From assembly GCA_904420585.1 (NCBI GenBank), contig CAJFVX010000038.1, forward strand, positions 1 to 39,274: a stretch of DNA of 39,274 bases, given 5' to 3'. This DNA comes from Candidatus Howiella intestinavium (GTDB lineage Bacteria; Bacillota; Clostridia; Oscillospirales; Acutalibacteraceae). Below are positions 31,701 to 39,202 of the stretch, in pieces. How positions within the stretch are numbered: the first letter of the stretch is position 1; each line of letters starts with the position of its first letter. The notes beneath the pieces are model-generated. The model worked only from the letters and a program-made list of their open reading frames with translations. It had not been told where the DNA came from and did not search any database. Position numbers and translations under genes: made by a program.

Positions 31701-34700
31701 CGCTGCCCCTTGGAGGGCAGTTCCAAATCCACCCCCAGGGCCGCGCAGGGGTCGGGAACCCCCGCCCGCCCCTTCAGGGGGACGCCCGGCCGCAGCAGGG
31801 AGAGGACGCCGTCCGGCCGACGGAGGACGGCCTCCCGGTCAAAGTCATAGGAAAAGGGGACGTCCTCGGCAAAGCCCATGCAGAGGCAGACCGTGTCGTT
31901 CTCCCCCTCCCGGGGCCGGCGGGTAAAGAGCAGGGCCCGGTGGCTTTCCTCGTACTCCCCCCGCAAAAAGAGGCGGGAAAAGGCGGGATGGGCCTCGGCG
32001 TCCTCCGGGCGGGCCAGGCAGGGCTCGGCGTAGAGCAGCAGCCGCACCTTCTGCCGCCTGCCGTCCTTGCTGCGCAGGGCAAAGCGGCGGATTTCGCAGG
32101 GGACGGTCTCGTGAACCTGTACCCGCATGCCGGCCTCCAGGGCGTCGGTTTCGGCGTAGTAGGCGGCGTAGCGGCCGGCAAAGACCGTCCGCCGCCGGAT
32201 GCCGTCGTAGGCCGGGGCCGCGGTGATGGAAAAGGGGGTGTCGGCCCTTCGGCCCCCTTCCCCCTTGCCCCGGCGACGGGGGGCCGGCTCCACCACGGCG
32301 AAGAGCCCCTGGGGCCGGCGGAGCAAATCCTCGCTGCGGCGCAGCACGTCCACCCCCTGGCAGGTGGAGAGGGATACGCCGCAGTCGGCGGCCGCCACCG
32401 TCCACTCCCCGCCCGACAGCAGATGCACCCGGGGATGGCGGGGGGAAAGGGTATCGTATTCCTCCTCCTCGGCCGTGGCGCGGCCGGGCTTTTCGGGTAT
32501 CTGGCGTGCGATGCGGTCGTCGAAGACGGGGGCGGCGGGGGGCAGCTTTTCCTCCAGCAGCTCCCGGGCGGCCGACAGGTCGCCGGCCGCCATAAACCGC
32601 TTTTGCATCTTATTGTCCTCTAAGAGGTTGAAGACCGACAGCAGGCTCATGCCCACATGGTGGGCCATATAGCTGCGCACCACCGAAAAGCCGGCCGCCC
32701 CGGCCCGGCTCCCTGTAAAGTCCACCGCCTCATAGAAGCCGTACCGGCCGGTAAGGCCCATAGCCTCCAGCTTTTCCAGATTGCGGATGGCCGTCTGGGG
32801 CAGCAGGGGCAGGGCCAGGAAGGAGGCGTAGGGGGCTACTACATACTCCTGGTTCAGCCGGCGGCGGAGGCCCAGCCGCTGGACGCCGTGGGCCTTGTAC
32901 TGGTAGTTGAGCTGGGGGTCGAAGGCGTAAAAGCCGCTTTCGCTGCAGCCCCAGGGCTGGCCCACCTCCCGGGCCCGCTTGCGCTGGCAGTGCATACAAA
33001 AGCGCAGGGCCTCGTAGGAAAGGGAGCCGGCCGGGATGGGCAGCAGCAGATGGGGCATGAAGTATTCAAACATAGTGCCGCTCCAGGATACCGGGCCGGC
33101 GTAGCCGTCCTCTTTGGCCAGGGTGCGGCCCAAAGCGCCCCAGTGCCGCCGGTCCACCTGCCGGGTGGCGATGGCAAAGTAGCTGGTGGCCCGGGATTCG
33201 CTCATGAGCAGGTCGTAATAGGAGTCGGAGGGCTCGCCCCTTTCCAAATCGAAGCCGATGCGGAAGAGTTTGCGCCGTTTGTCGTATAAAGGGGCCAGCC
33301 GGGCGCCGGATACCAGCCGGCCGATGCGCTCCCGCAGCTCCCGGACGGCCGGGTCCTCCCCCTCGTAGTCCGAAAGCCCCTGCCAGAGGGCCGAAAGGCA
33401 GCAAAGAAAATTGCCCGAATCCACCGTGGAGACGTACCGGGGGGAGAGGGGTTCCAGTGTGCGGGTGTCGTACCAGTTGAGGAGGTTGCCCTCCCACTTT
33501 TCCATCTTCTCGGCGCTGGCGATGCCGCCCGACAGGCGCCGCAGCATCTCGGCCGTGTCGATAAAGCCCATATCCCGGGCTGCCAGGGTGGAGAGAAAGC
33601 AGAGCCCCATATTGGTGGGGGAGGTGCGGTGGGCCAGGGCGTAGACCGGGGCCTCCTGGATGTTGTCGGGGGGCAGCCAGTTGTCGGCGGGGGTGCAGAG
33701 TTCGGCATAAAACCGCCACATGGCCGCCGCCTGCCCGGTGAGCTTTTCCCGCTGGCCGTCGTCCAGCCGGGCGGGCTTTTTCCCGCCCGGCCGGCCGGTG
33801 AGCCAGACGGCCGCCGGGGCCAGGATAAAGAAGCAGGCCGCCAGGCGGCTGAGGCTGTCGGCCGAAAAAAGCAGCAGGACGCCGGCAGCCAAAGAGGGCC
33901 AGAACCGGCCAAGGACGGCCGCAGCCCCCCGGCTCCGGTCGCTGTCGGCGGCCGTCACCCACTCCAGCAGGTTCCGGCGGCTGACGTACTGCCGCCAGAG
34001 GCCCAGAAAGGCGGCGTGGAGGCTGACGGCGGCCGTCTGGAACAAAAGCAGGCAGCCGAAGACCGCCTGGCTTAAGGCGGTGAGGGCGGCCGGCATGGCC
34101 TTGGCGTAGTACCGGCGGGAGAGGGTGGGCACGCCCACGGCCAAGACCTGATAGACGGCTGAAAACAGCCCGGGGGCGGCCTGGGAGAGAAGGGCCGCAG
34201 CGGCCAGCCAGCCGGCGGCGGCCGGCGCGGCAAAGCCCAGCAGCAGGCAGAGAAGGGCCGCCACGGGTGTAAGGGAGCGGCGGAGGTTGTCAAAGAGCAT
34301 GTACCGGCAGATGCCGGGCAGGGGATTGGGGATGGAGGGCTCCCGCCGTCCGGCCGGTCTTGGCAGGGCCGCGTCGAAGTCGATGGCCGCCTCTTTTCCC
34401 AGCTCGGCGTCGGCCCGGGCGGGGGTCATACCGCCGGCCAGGCGGGGGGCGGTATCCTCCTCCGGCCGGGCGGCCTTCTTGCCGGCGGGGATGCGGCGGC
34501 GTATCCAGGGCAGGTTCTGCCAGTCCCCCCGGATCCAGCGGTGCAGCCGGCTGAGGTAGCCCATGGCCCCGCCGGGGCAGCCGTCGTTTACCTCCACGTC
34601 GGACAGGTAGCCGCAGCGCAGCACCCCGCCCTCCAGAATGTCGTGGCTGAGCACCCGTTCCTCGGGCAGAAAGGCGTCCATACAGGCGTGGAAGGCCTCG

Positions 34701-36505
34701 ATGTGGATAAGACCCTTGCCGGCAAAGATGCTCCGGCCGAAGTAGTCTTCATAAAAATCCCCCGCCAGGGTGTCGTAGGCCGTGACCCCGCCCGCCCCGG
34801 CCATAACCCGGGAGAAGGGGGTGGCCGCCGCGCTTTCCAGGGTCACCCCCACCCGGGGGGCCAGGATGCCGTACCCGTCGGTGACAATCCCCCGGCGCTT
34901 GTCCACCACCGGGCGGTTTAAGGGATGCAGGGCGGCCGCCGCCATCCGCCGGGCCGTATCCAGGGGCGGCTCGGTGTCGGCGTCCAGGGCCAGGATATAT
35001 TTGGCCCGGCGCAGGAAGGATATATCCCCCTCCAGGGCCAGAAAGCCCCCCGCCTCCCCCCGGCAGAGCCGGACAAGCTGGGTGATGGCCCCCCGCTTGC
35101 GCTCCCAGCCGGCGTAGGCCCGCTGGGTTTTTACAGCGCTGCGGCCCCGGACGGCCAGGATAAACCGGTCGCCCTCCGTGCGGTTGAGCCGCCGCACCGC
35201 CCGCCGCAGGGCTTCCACCGCCTCCTTGTCTCCGGGACAGTTGGGCTTTTGGGCCTGCTTTAAGTCGGCCAGCAGGCAGATTTTGCAGTTTTCTTCCCCC
35301 GCCGGCGCGTTGGTGCGGGCCAGCTGCAGCAGGCGCTGGGCCAGGGCCCCGGCCTTGTGGGCGGCCGGCACCAGCTGGGACACCACCACCAGCGTTGCCC
35401 CCTCCTCCGGAATCCCCTCGTCCAAATCCATGCGGGGCAGGAAGTCCGGCCGGGCCAGCCGGCCGGACAGCCAGTCGAAAAAGGGGCGGAAGATGTCAAC
35501 GGCCGGCAGCAGCACGGCCGGGAAGACCCACCATATCCCGAGAAGCAGGGCCAGCAGGCCGCTGGCCGCAGCCGGCAGCAGGTAGCGGCACCAGATGAGG
35601 AAAATCCCCCGGCGGCGCAGGGCGTCCCGGTGGGGCCGGTCGGCCTCCATGAGCCACCAGCCCACGTGACCCATGCGCCCGTCGGGGCCGCCGGACTGGC
35701 CGTAGTCGGCCGCCTTGCGGCGCAGAGAGGCCGCAAAGCGCACCTCGTCGGTCCGACGCCTGCGGGCCAGACGGGCGCAGAGGGTGCGGTACCGGCTCCG
35801 GGAGGCCTCGTCCATTTTGGGATAGACCCCGGCCGGGTCGGTGCGGAAGACGGCCTCCACCCCGCAGAACCCCTCGGTCAAGGCTGCAAAGTCCACCGAT
35901 GCCAGGGCCCGCAGCCCGTTTACCGCCGCCCCCATACGGAAGGCCGCCTCCTTGCCGGCCGTATCCATCTGCCGGACGGCCTCGGCCGCCATATGCAGGT
36001 AGGCCGCCCGCATAAAGTCGGGCAGGGCGTCGGCCTCGGCTACGTACAGACTGCTTTCCCGCCGTTCCTTAAAGGTCTCCAGTATCCGGGTCAGGGCCTC
36101 CTCCGGCCCCACCGCCGAGCGGGCGGCCGCCTCGCAGAGCCGGTAGGCCCGCAGCCGCACATCCGACGGCGCCAGGGCCGGAAAGGCCACGGCGGGAACG
36201 GCCGGCTCCTCCTCAGCCCGGTGGCGCAGATCCAGCGCCCCGGCCGCAGGCTTCCGCCCTTTGCCCTCGGCTCCGATAGGGGAGACGAGGATGTCGGCCG
36301 CCGGGAAGGCCGGCGCCCGGCCCAGGGCCTTTCCGGCTGCCTGGGCCTCCCGGTCCAGCAGATAGAAATTGTCCCGCAGCCATTCCCGGGCCCCGCCGGC
36401 CCCGTCGGCGGCCCGGCCGTAGGCCTCCCGCAGCAGCCGGCGGTCTTTCCAAATTTGCCGCCTGAGGGGGCCGGCCGTGCGTAATTCACAGGTGAGTTGC
36501 TTCAT
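28778..36505 (-). CDS. Cyclic beta-1,2-glucan synthase-like multidomain protein (GT84-GH189-GH94)
   Basis: This 2575-residue protein has the architecture of cyclic beta-1,2-glucan synthases. After an N-terminal region and a membrane segment (about 300-345) comes a GT84 glycosyltransferase domain with DADTEPP (about 507), HDILEGG (about 620) and RLHRWIRGDWQ (about 655). Several membrane helices follow (about 738-900). Next is the glycoamylase-like/GH189 cyclising domain, from about 940 to HHVGMSLLSVFN (about 1285). The rest is a GH94 phosphorylase-like region with FRDQLQDVCAQLYWNP and the catalytic GTGDWNDGL (Asp near 2263). Such enzymes polymerise glucose from UDP-glucose, control chain length and cyclise the product at the inner membrane face. 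They are best known in Alphaproteobacteria, with some Firmicute examples (Thermoanaerobacter). The gene stands alone, with AGGGG at 6 nt before the ATG. No exporter gene is visible. Confidence 0.85.
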   Translation of the reverse strand: MKQLTCELRTAGPLRRQIWKDRRLLREAYGRAADGAGGAREWLRDNFYLLDREAQAAGKALGRAPAFPAADILVSPIGAEGKGRKPAAGALDLRHRAEEEPAVPAVAFPALAPSDVRLRAYRLCEAAARSAVGPEEALTRILETFKERRESSLYVAEADALPDFMRAAYLHMAAEAVRQMDTAGKEAAFRMGAAVNGLRALASVDFAALTEGFCGVEAVFRTDPAGVYPKMDEASRSRYRTLCARLARRRRTDEVRFAASLRRKAADYGQSGGPDGRMGHVGWWLMEADRPHRDALRRRGIFLIWCRYLLPAAASGLLALLLGIWWVFPAVLLPAVDIFRPFFDWLSGRLARPDFLPRMDLDEGIPEEGATLVVVSQLVPAAHKAGALAQRLLQLARTNAPAGEENCKICLLADLKQAQKPNCPGDKEAVEALRRAVRRLNRTEGDRFILAVRGRSAVKTQRAYAGWERKRGAITQLVRLCRGEAGGFLALEGDISFLRRAKYILALDADTEPPLDTARRMAAAALHPLNRPVVDKRRGIVTDGYGILAPRVGVTLESAAATPFSRVMAGAGGVTAYDTLAGDFYEDYFGRSIFAGKGLIHIEAFHACMDAFLPEERVLSHDILEGGVLRCGYLSDVEVNDGCPGGAMGYLSRLHRWIRGDWQNLPWIRRRIPAGKKAARPEEDTAPRLAGGMTPARADAELGKEAAIDFDAALPRPAGRREPSIPNPLPGICRYMLFDNLRRSLTPVAALLCLLLGFAAPAAAGWLAAAALLSQAAPGLFSAVYQVLAVGVPTLSRRYYAKAMPAALTALSQAVFGCLLLFQTAAVSLHAAFLGLWRQYVSRRNLLEWVTAADSDRSRGAAAVLGRFWPSLAAGVLLLFSADSLSRLAACFFILAPAAVWLTGRPGGKKPARLDDGQREKLTGQAAAMWRFYAELCTPADNWLPPDNIQEAPVYALAHRTSPTNMGLCFLSTLAARDMGFIDTAEMLRRLSGGIASAEKMEKWEGNLLNWYDTRTLEPLSPRYVSTVDSGNFLCCLSALWQGLSDYEGEDPAVRELRERIGRLVSGARLAPLYDKRRKLFRIGFDLERGEPSDSYYDLLMSESRATSYFAIATRQVDRRHWGALGRTLAKEDGYAGPVSWSGTMFEYFMPHLLLPIPAGSLSYEALRFCMHCQRKRAREVGQPWGCSESGFYAFDPQLNYQYKAHGVQRLGLRRRLNQEYVVAPYASFLALPLLPQTAIRNLEKLEAMGLTGRYGFYEAVDFTGSRAGAAGFSVVRSYMAHHVGMSLLSVFNLLEDNKMQKRFMAAGDLSAARELLEEKLPPAAPVFDDRIARQIPEKPGRATAEEEEYDTLSPRHPRVHLLSGGEWTVAAADCGVSLSTCQGVDVLRRSEDLLRRPQGLFAVVEPAPRRRGKGEGGRRADTPFSITAAPAYDGIRRRTVFAGRYAAYYAETDALEAGMRVQVHETVPCEIRRFALRSKDGRRQKVRLLLYAEPCLARPEDAEAHPAFSRLFLRGEYEESHRALLFTRRPREGENDTVCLCMGFAEDVPFSYDFDREAVLRRPDGVLSLLRPGVPLKGRAGVPDPCAALGVDLELPSKGQRMVTLLLTLGRTKEEALDRLLSCRNRLRPAAAPLFDGSLEARLCQAVLPELLFPGRDSKARLTAARENRLGLGALWSMGVSGDLPILAMEVKNAADAGRAEPYLRFHSKLRRYGIAFDLCFLYRQGGAYDKPVEDALQSLIRAVGEESLLGRKGGLHCIDRERHAEACTALLAAARYIVPDTPTQVQLPAPPFSPVFFHPVQPAEAPVPRPSAGPVKKVTGGVFAGDRFILERTPALPWCHVLAGERFGTLVSDTALGFTFAENCRENKLTPWYNDTRTDNRGEMLLIKIKGKIFDLIRGSRVSYSPGDALYEGQLEGFRTAVRVEVKGMAKRITLEIDRREEMGLQDLPVELAYYTEPVLGVSRAGARCIQARWDKGGLFLHNPFQQAVPGSMYLTAAAADGKGADGCVCDRGAFLSGRWGEHTLCPLPDPCAAVVIRRELPARRKEKIRFILSFGENEAAARQAAEAALEPDAAARPADCALLVETGDGGLDALINTWLPVQIEQCRINGRTGFYQCGGAYGFRDQLQDVCAQLYWNPAAARQHILRAAAHQFEEGDVLHWWHPLPADPPGSRDAGVRTRMSDDMLWLPYAVCHYVRVTGDEGILDEQVPYLSAEPLSDKERERYFTPGAGPSGSLYDHCLRAFSTLRTGAHGLPLMGTGDWNDGLSKVGEGGKGESVWLAQFAALAGREMAVLCRRREDVETADALEKLVSGLLGAVDKQAWAGEWYLRAFMDDGRPLGGPGCAEMRIDLLPQAFSVLAHMPDGGRRQQALDAALGLLVDKGAGIIKLFAPPFEKEDPGYIRGYPAGVRENGGQYTHGAVWLIRALFEEGRSEEAYALLQMISPVTRCEQPADAAVYKAEPYAMAADVYAAPDAKGRAGWTLYTGSAGWYYRTAVESFLGLRLEGDRLTLSPHLPASMPGYTARIRRKGGEIRIRVERTKDAPGLTVDGEPAGFVPLDGRDHTACLRLPPA

Positions 36506-36540
36506 GTATGCCCCTGCCTTTCCCGTCCGTACCGTTCATA

Positions 36541-36585
36541 GCGGCCGGCGGTTATCTGTATTGTCGTTGGGGAAACGCCGGCCGC
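36541..36585 (-). promoter_or_regulatory. Inverted repeat upstream of the glucan synthase gene
   Basis: GCGGCCGGCG (36541-36550) and CGCCGGCCGC (36576-36585) form a perfect 10-bp inverted repeat with a 25-nt loop, 35 bp before the ATG. No clear -35/-10 was found, so it could be an operator or a leader hairpin. Confidence 0.5.
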
Positions 36586-36598
36586 CCCAAAAGAGCGC

Positions 36599-36647
36599 AA
36601 AAAAACACGGCGGAATCCCGGGATAGTTTTCCCAGAATCCACCGTGT
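36599..36647 (-). terminator. Terminator of the first XRE regulator gene
   Basis: On the minus strand an imperfect stem with outer arms ACACGG/CCGTGT (36606-36647) is followed by seven T residues (36605-36599). It lies about 87 bp after the stop of the XRE gene at 36734. Confidence 0.75.
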
Positions 36648-36733
36648 CATTCTTGGTTTAACGGGTCGGCCGGCCGGGGCAGAATAAATACAGCTTTCTC
36701 CCGCCGCGCAGCCGTTTTGACGGGCCGTGTTTT

Positions 36734-36985
36734 CTACGCCTCTTCCCGATAGATTTCCTCTAAGGACATGCCCAGGATTTCGGCCAGAACCTTGACTTCA
36801 TAATCGGCTACAAAGCGCTGGCCGCTTTCAATGTGCATGATGACGAACCGATCCGCCTCGCAGCCCCGCCTGGCCATCTCCATAGCCAGCTGTTCCTGGG
36901 TCAGGGGCGGGGAAAGCCGTTTGCGGGCGGCCCGCACGTTTTGGCCGATGAGGTTCCTGCGGCCCTTGTAATTGTAGTATTTCAT
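36734..36985 (-). CDS. XRE-family helix-turn-helix regulator 1
   Basis: The 83-residue DNA-binding protein has an XRE helix-turn-helix over about residues 12-70 (NVRAARKRLSPPLTQEQLAMEM, FVIMHIESGQRFVADYEVKVLAEILGMSLEEIY). The ribosome site is AGGAGG. Its promoter (TTGCTT-17-TAAAAT, 37052-37024) has a palindromic site in the spacer and a second site just downstream, so autorepression is likely. It is divergent from a second XRE gene at 37097. Confidence 0.85.
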   Translation of the reverse strand: MKYYNYKGRRNLIGQNVRAARKRLSPPLTQEQLAMEMARRGCEADRFVIMHIESGQRFVADYEVKVLAEILGMSLEEIYREEA

Positions 36986-37002
36986 TATTGTCCCTCCTGT
37001 TC

Positions 37003-37023
37003 TTTAGATATCCTGTATCTAAA
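37003..37023. promoter_or_regulatory. Palindromic operator 1 (TTTAGATA-N5-TATCTAAA)
   Basis: A perfect 8-5-8 palindrome lies between the -10 region and the start codon of XRE regulator 1. It shares its half-site with operator 2, and the centres are 23 bp apart, about two helical turns. Confidence 0.85.
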
Positions 37024-37052
37024 ATTTTAGATAGATTTTATCTAAAAAGCAA
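37024..37052 (-). promoter_or_regulatory. Promoter of XRE regulator 1
   Basis: On the minus strand TTGCTT (37052-37047), a 17-bp spacer and TAAAAT (37029-37024) are seen. Operator 2 fills the spacer between the two elements. Confidence 0.65.
37025..37047. promoter_or_regulatory. Palindromic operator 2 (TTTTAGATA-N5-TATCTAAAA)
   Basis: A perfect 9-5-9 palindrome lies between the -35 and -10 of the XRE regulator 1 promoter, with the same half-site as operator 1. Binding here would block RNA polymerase directly. Confidence 0.85.
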
Positions 37053-37096
37053 TAGGAAAATCAAAATTCGCATATTCTTAGAACGGGAGGTGCGAA

Positions 37097-37321
37097 ATGA
37101 CGAATCGAATCAAGGATCTGCGGACCGACGCCGATCTTTCCCAGGAGGCGGTTGCAAAGGCAATAGGCATCACCCAGCGGAAGTACAGCTATATAGAAAC
37201 CGGAACCCAGCAGCTCACCGGCGAACTGATTGTCAAACTGGCGCACTATTACCATGTCAGTGCAGATTACCTGCTGAAAATGACCGATGATCCCACGCCG
37301 CGGGACGGGAAGCACCGCTGA
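37097..37321 (+). CDS. XRE-family helix-turn-helix regulator 2
   Basis: The 74-residue protein is a single XRE domain: IKDLRTDADLSQEAVAKAIG, ITQRKYSYIETGTQQLTG, and HYYHVSADYLLKMTDD. The ribosome site is GGGAGG. It is about two-thirds identical to the next gene at 37453 and probably arose with it by tandem duplication. It diverges from XRE regulator 1 across the double operator. Confidence 0.85.
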   Translation: MTNRIKDLRTDADLSQEAVAKAIGITQRKYSYIETGTQQLTGELIVKLAHYYHVSADYLLKMTDDPTPRDGKHR

Positions 37322-37392
37322 CCGGCCGGCATCGGAAAAGGAGTCCGGGCAAAAAAGTTTTAGTTGTTTTTTGCAGGTTTGGCAAATATCCG

Positions 37393-37407
37393 GATTTGAA
37401 ACAAATC
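37393..37407 (+). promoter_or_regulatory. Palindrome upstream of XRE regulator 3
   Basis: GATTTG-AAA-CAAATC is a perfect 6-3-6 palindrome 46 bp before the start of the third XRE gene. Its half-site differs from the TTTAGATA operators. It may be a separate operator. No strong promoter is seen nearby. Confidence 0.4.
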
Positions 37408-37452
37408 TGAGAAATATAGAATTTTAAAAGCCTTGCGGGCAGGAGGTGCGGG

Positions 37453-37677
37453 ATGAGAAACAGGATGGAGAAACTGCGGGTGGACGCCGATCTTCCCCGG
37501 AAGGCGGTGGCCAAGGCCATTGGCATTACCCAAAGAAAATACAGTTATGTGGAGACAAGGAGCCACCAGCTTACAGCCGAATTGATCATCCGTTTGGCTA
37601 AGTTTTATCATGTGAGCGCCGACTATCTGCTGGGGCTTACGGATGCCCCCCGTCCCCGCTGGATCCTGCGCCGGTAA
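37453..37677 (+). CDS. XRE-family helix-turn-helix regulator 3 (paralogue of regulator 2)
   Basis: The 74-residue protein repeats the layout of its upstream neighbour: VDADLPRKAVAKAIG, ITQRKYSYVETRSHQLTA, and KFYHVSADYLLGLTDAP. The ribosome-site context AGGAGGTGCGGG also resembles that of the upstream copy (GGGAGGTGCGAA), which supports recent tandem duplication. In the first helix, SQE of the paralogue is PRK here, so DNA affinity may differ. Confidence 0.85.
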   Translation: MRNRMEKLRVDADLPRKAVAKAIGITQRKYSYVETRSHQLTAELIIRLAKFYHVSADYLLGLTDAPRPRWILRR

Positions 37678-37708
37678 AATATGCCCTTGGCCTGTGCCAG
37701 GTACCCGG

Positions 37709-37752
37709 ATAAACCAAAACGGCCGCCCAACCGGGCGGCCGTTTTGGTTTAT
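37709..37752. terminator. Bidirectional terminator with a 20-bp perfect stem
   Basis: The left arm (37709-37728) and right arm (37733-37752) pair perfectly around AACC, with T-rich arms on either strand. It separates XRE regulator 3 from the convergent PAP2 gene. Confidence 0.88.
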
Positions 37753-37769
37753 ATCCTTATCTACTTTTG

Positions 37770-38471
37770 TTATACCCGTGTTTGTTCGGGGGCGAGGCTT
37801 TTGCGCGCCGTCTGCCAGACGTCCCGCCAGTCCACGGTGTAGACCAGCAGATAGATGCCGCCGCCCAGTATCAGGCCAAGAGCCACATCCACGATGGAAT
37901 GCTGCTTAATGAACATGGTGGAGAGGATGATAAGGATGTTCAGCAGGTGGGAACCGGCCCGCAGGAAGGGCCGGTGACGGAAAAGATCCGATTTCTGCAC
38001 GGCGAAGTTGACCGCCATGGAGTTGAGCACATGGATGGAGGGGGCGCAGTTGGTGGGGGTGTCGCTGGAGTAGATGCCATAGACAATCCGGCTGAAAAAG
38101 TCGGTTTCGTTGGCGGTCAGGGGGACCCGCAGGGGCTGGCCGTGGGGAATAAAGTAATAGACAATGTTGCTGATGGTCATGCCGATGTAAAGGGATATGC
38201 AGAGTTTGATGAAAATATCCCGGTCTTTCAGCCCGGTGACCGCAAGGCCGGCCGCCACGTAAAAGAACCAAAGCACGTAGGGGATGACAAACAGGCTGAT
38301 AAAGGGAATATAGTCGTCCAAGGGGCTTTTAATCCAGAGGGTGACATGTGTATTGCGCCGCTCAAGCAGCTGGAACCAAAGAAACCAAATGGGATAGTAC
38401 AGCAGGAGAAACAGATGCTTGTGTTCGGCAAGCCAGTCCCCAACCGAGCCGGTGCGGCGTTTGAGCTGCAT
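37770..38471 (-). CDS. PAP2-superfamily membrane phosphatase
   Basis: The 233-residue protein has about five membrane helices. The PAP2 motifs are CAPSIHVLNS (about 142-151) and STMFIKQHSIVDV (about 184-196), whose histidine is catalytic. Members dephosphorylate membrane lipids such as phosphatidic acid or undecaprenyl pyrophosphate; the substrate here is unknown. This subgroup is related to PAP2_3 proteins. GGGAGGG precedes the ATG. A TATAAT lies on the minus strand at 38520-38515, 44 bp upstream. Confidence 0.85.
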   Translation of the reverse strand: MQLKRRTGSVGDWLAEHKHLFLLLYYPIWFLWFQLLERRNTHVTLWIKSPLDDYIPFISLFVIPYVLWFFYVAAGLAVTGLKDRDIFIKLCISLYIGMTISNIVYYFIPHGQPLRVPLTANETDFFSRIVYGIYSSDTPTNCAPSIHVLNSMAVNFAVQKSDLFRHRPFLRAGSHLLNILIILSTMFIKQHSIVDVALGLILGGGIYLLVYTVDWRDVWQTARKSLAPEQTRV

Positions 38472-38514
38472 AGCTTTCCCTCCCCAAGTGAGAATCAGTG
38501 TGTTATGTGTACTA

Positions 38515-38520
38515 TTATAC
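38515..38520 (-). promoter_or_regulatory. Possible -10 element of the PAP2 gene
   Basis: A perfect TATAAT is seen on the minus strand, but no good -35 at 16-18 bp. The gap 38472-38799 also holds the tRNA promoter; nothing else is supported there. Confidence 0.4.
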
Positions 38521-38757
38521 GCATTCGCCGAATGGGATGTTTAAGTTTTTCTTAACGGCATACGGATTTCTTCTTAAATTCCCCCTGATTTTTTCCGGCA
38601 AAGGCAGAATGACAGGGCGCTTATGCGCCGCAAAAGGGGATACCTCATCTTATCATGCCGGGCTGCCGGTTGCAAGGGGGAGGCAGGCAGAAAGATATGG
38701 CAGAGGGGGCGGAATGTGCAAAAAAACGACGCCGGAAAAATCTATGCGAAAAAAATC

Positions 38758-38786
38758 TTGCAAAAGTCGGAAAGATATGTTAGAAT
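38758..38786 (+). promoter_or_regulatory. tRNA promoter
   Basis: TTGCAA (38758-38763), a 17-bp spacer and TAGAAT (38781-38786) end 13 bp before the tRNA gene. Confidence 0.8.
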
Positions 38787-38799
38787 ACATTTTGCATTT

Positions 38800-38875
38800 G
38801 GGCCTGTAGCTCAGCTGGGAGAGCGTTCGGTTCGCATCCGAGAGGTCAAGGGTTCGAATCCCTCCAGGTCCACCA
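38800..38875 (+). tRNA. tRNA-Ala, anticodon CGC
   Basis: A full 76-nt cloverleaf is visible: acceptor GGGCCTG with CAGGTCC, D arm GCTC...GAGC, anticodon stem TTCGG/CCGAG with loop TTCGCAT (anticodon CGC, reading GCG), variable loop AGGTC, T arm AAGGG-TTCGAAT-CCCTC, and an encoded CCA end. The acceptor has the G3-U70 pair that is the known identity signal for alanine tRNA synthetase. Confidence 0.95.
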
Positions 38876-38883
38876 CAATGAAT

Positions 38884-38940
38884 GACCCTGCCTGGTCTGA
38901 ACAAAGAGATGTCATTGTTCAGGCCAGGCAGGGTCTTTTT
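38884..38940 (+). terminator. Terminator after tRNA-Ala
   Basis: A 21-bp stem beginning GACCCTGCCTGG, with one T-G pair, around a 10-nt loop is followed by five T residues, just 8 bp after the tRNA. Confidence 0.92.
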
Positions 38941-39024
38941 ATGCCCGAAACCATTGCGCCGAGGAGCGCGCCGACATCCTTGGTTTTATCCTCTCTGCCC
39001 TTAACTCTATATCCTGTCCTCCAC

Positions 39025-39053
39025 TTGCAAATGGCCAGATAAATCAATATAAT
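39025..39053 (+). promoter_or_regulatory. Promoter of the excisionase-like gene
   Basis: TTGCAA (39025-39030), a 17-bp spacer and a perfect TATAAT (39048-39053) lie 150 bp before the start of the last gene. The transcript would carry a leader of about 140 nt. Confidence 0.7.
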
Positions 39054-39103
39054 AAACTATACGGAATGGCGAATAGAAAAATCGGGAAAATCATTGCGGA
39101 AAG

Positions 39104-39121
39104 TGTTCGTATATTCGAACA
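39104..39121. promoter_or_regulatory. Palindrome TGTTCG-N6-CGAACA
   Basis: A perfect 6-6-6 palindrome lies about 45 bp downstream of the probable transcription start of the last gene, well placed for a repressor. Confidence 0.55.
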
Positions 39122-39202
39122 GAAAACAAAAAATGAATGGGAAGTGTGCGGCATTGCGAACGGTTTTGCCGTACGCCCCAAGAGGGGACATGGAGGTTTC
39201 CT

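Noticed and set aside
38623-39042. Frames across the tRNA gene on both strands
   Set aside because: They run through a certain tRNA, its promoter and its terminator.
39104-39121. LexA (SOS) box
   Set aside because: Firmicute LexA sites have CGAAC before GTTCG with a 4-bp centre; this palindrome is in the opposite order with a 6-bp centre.
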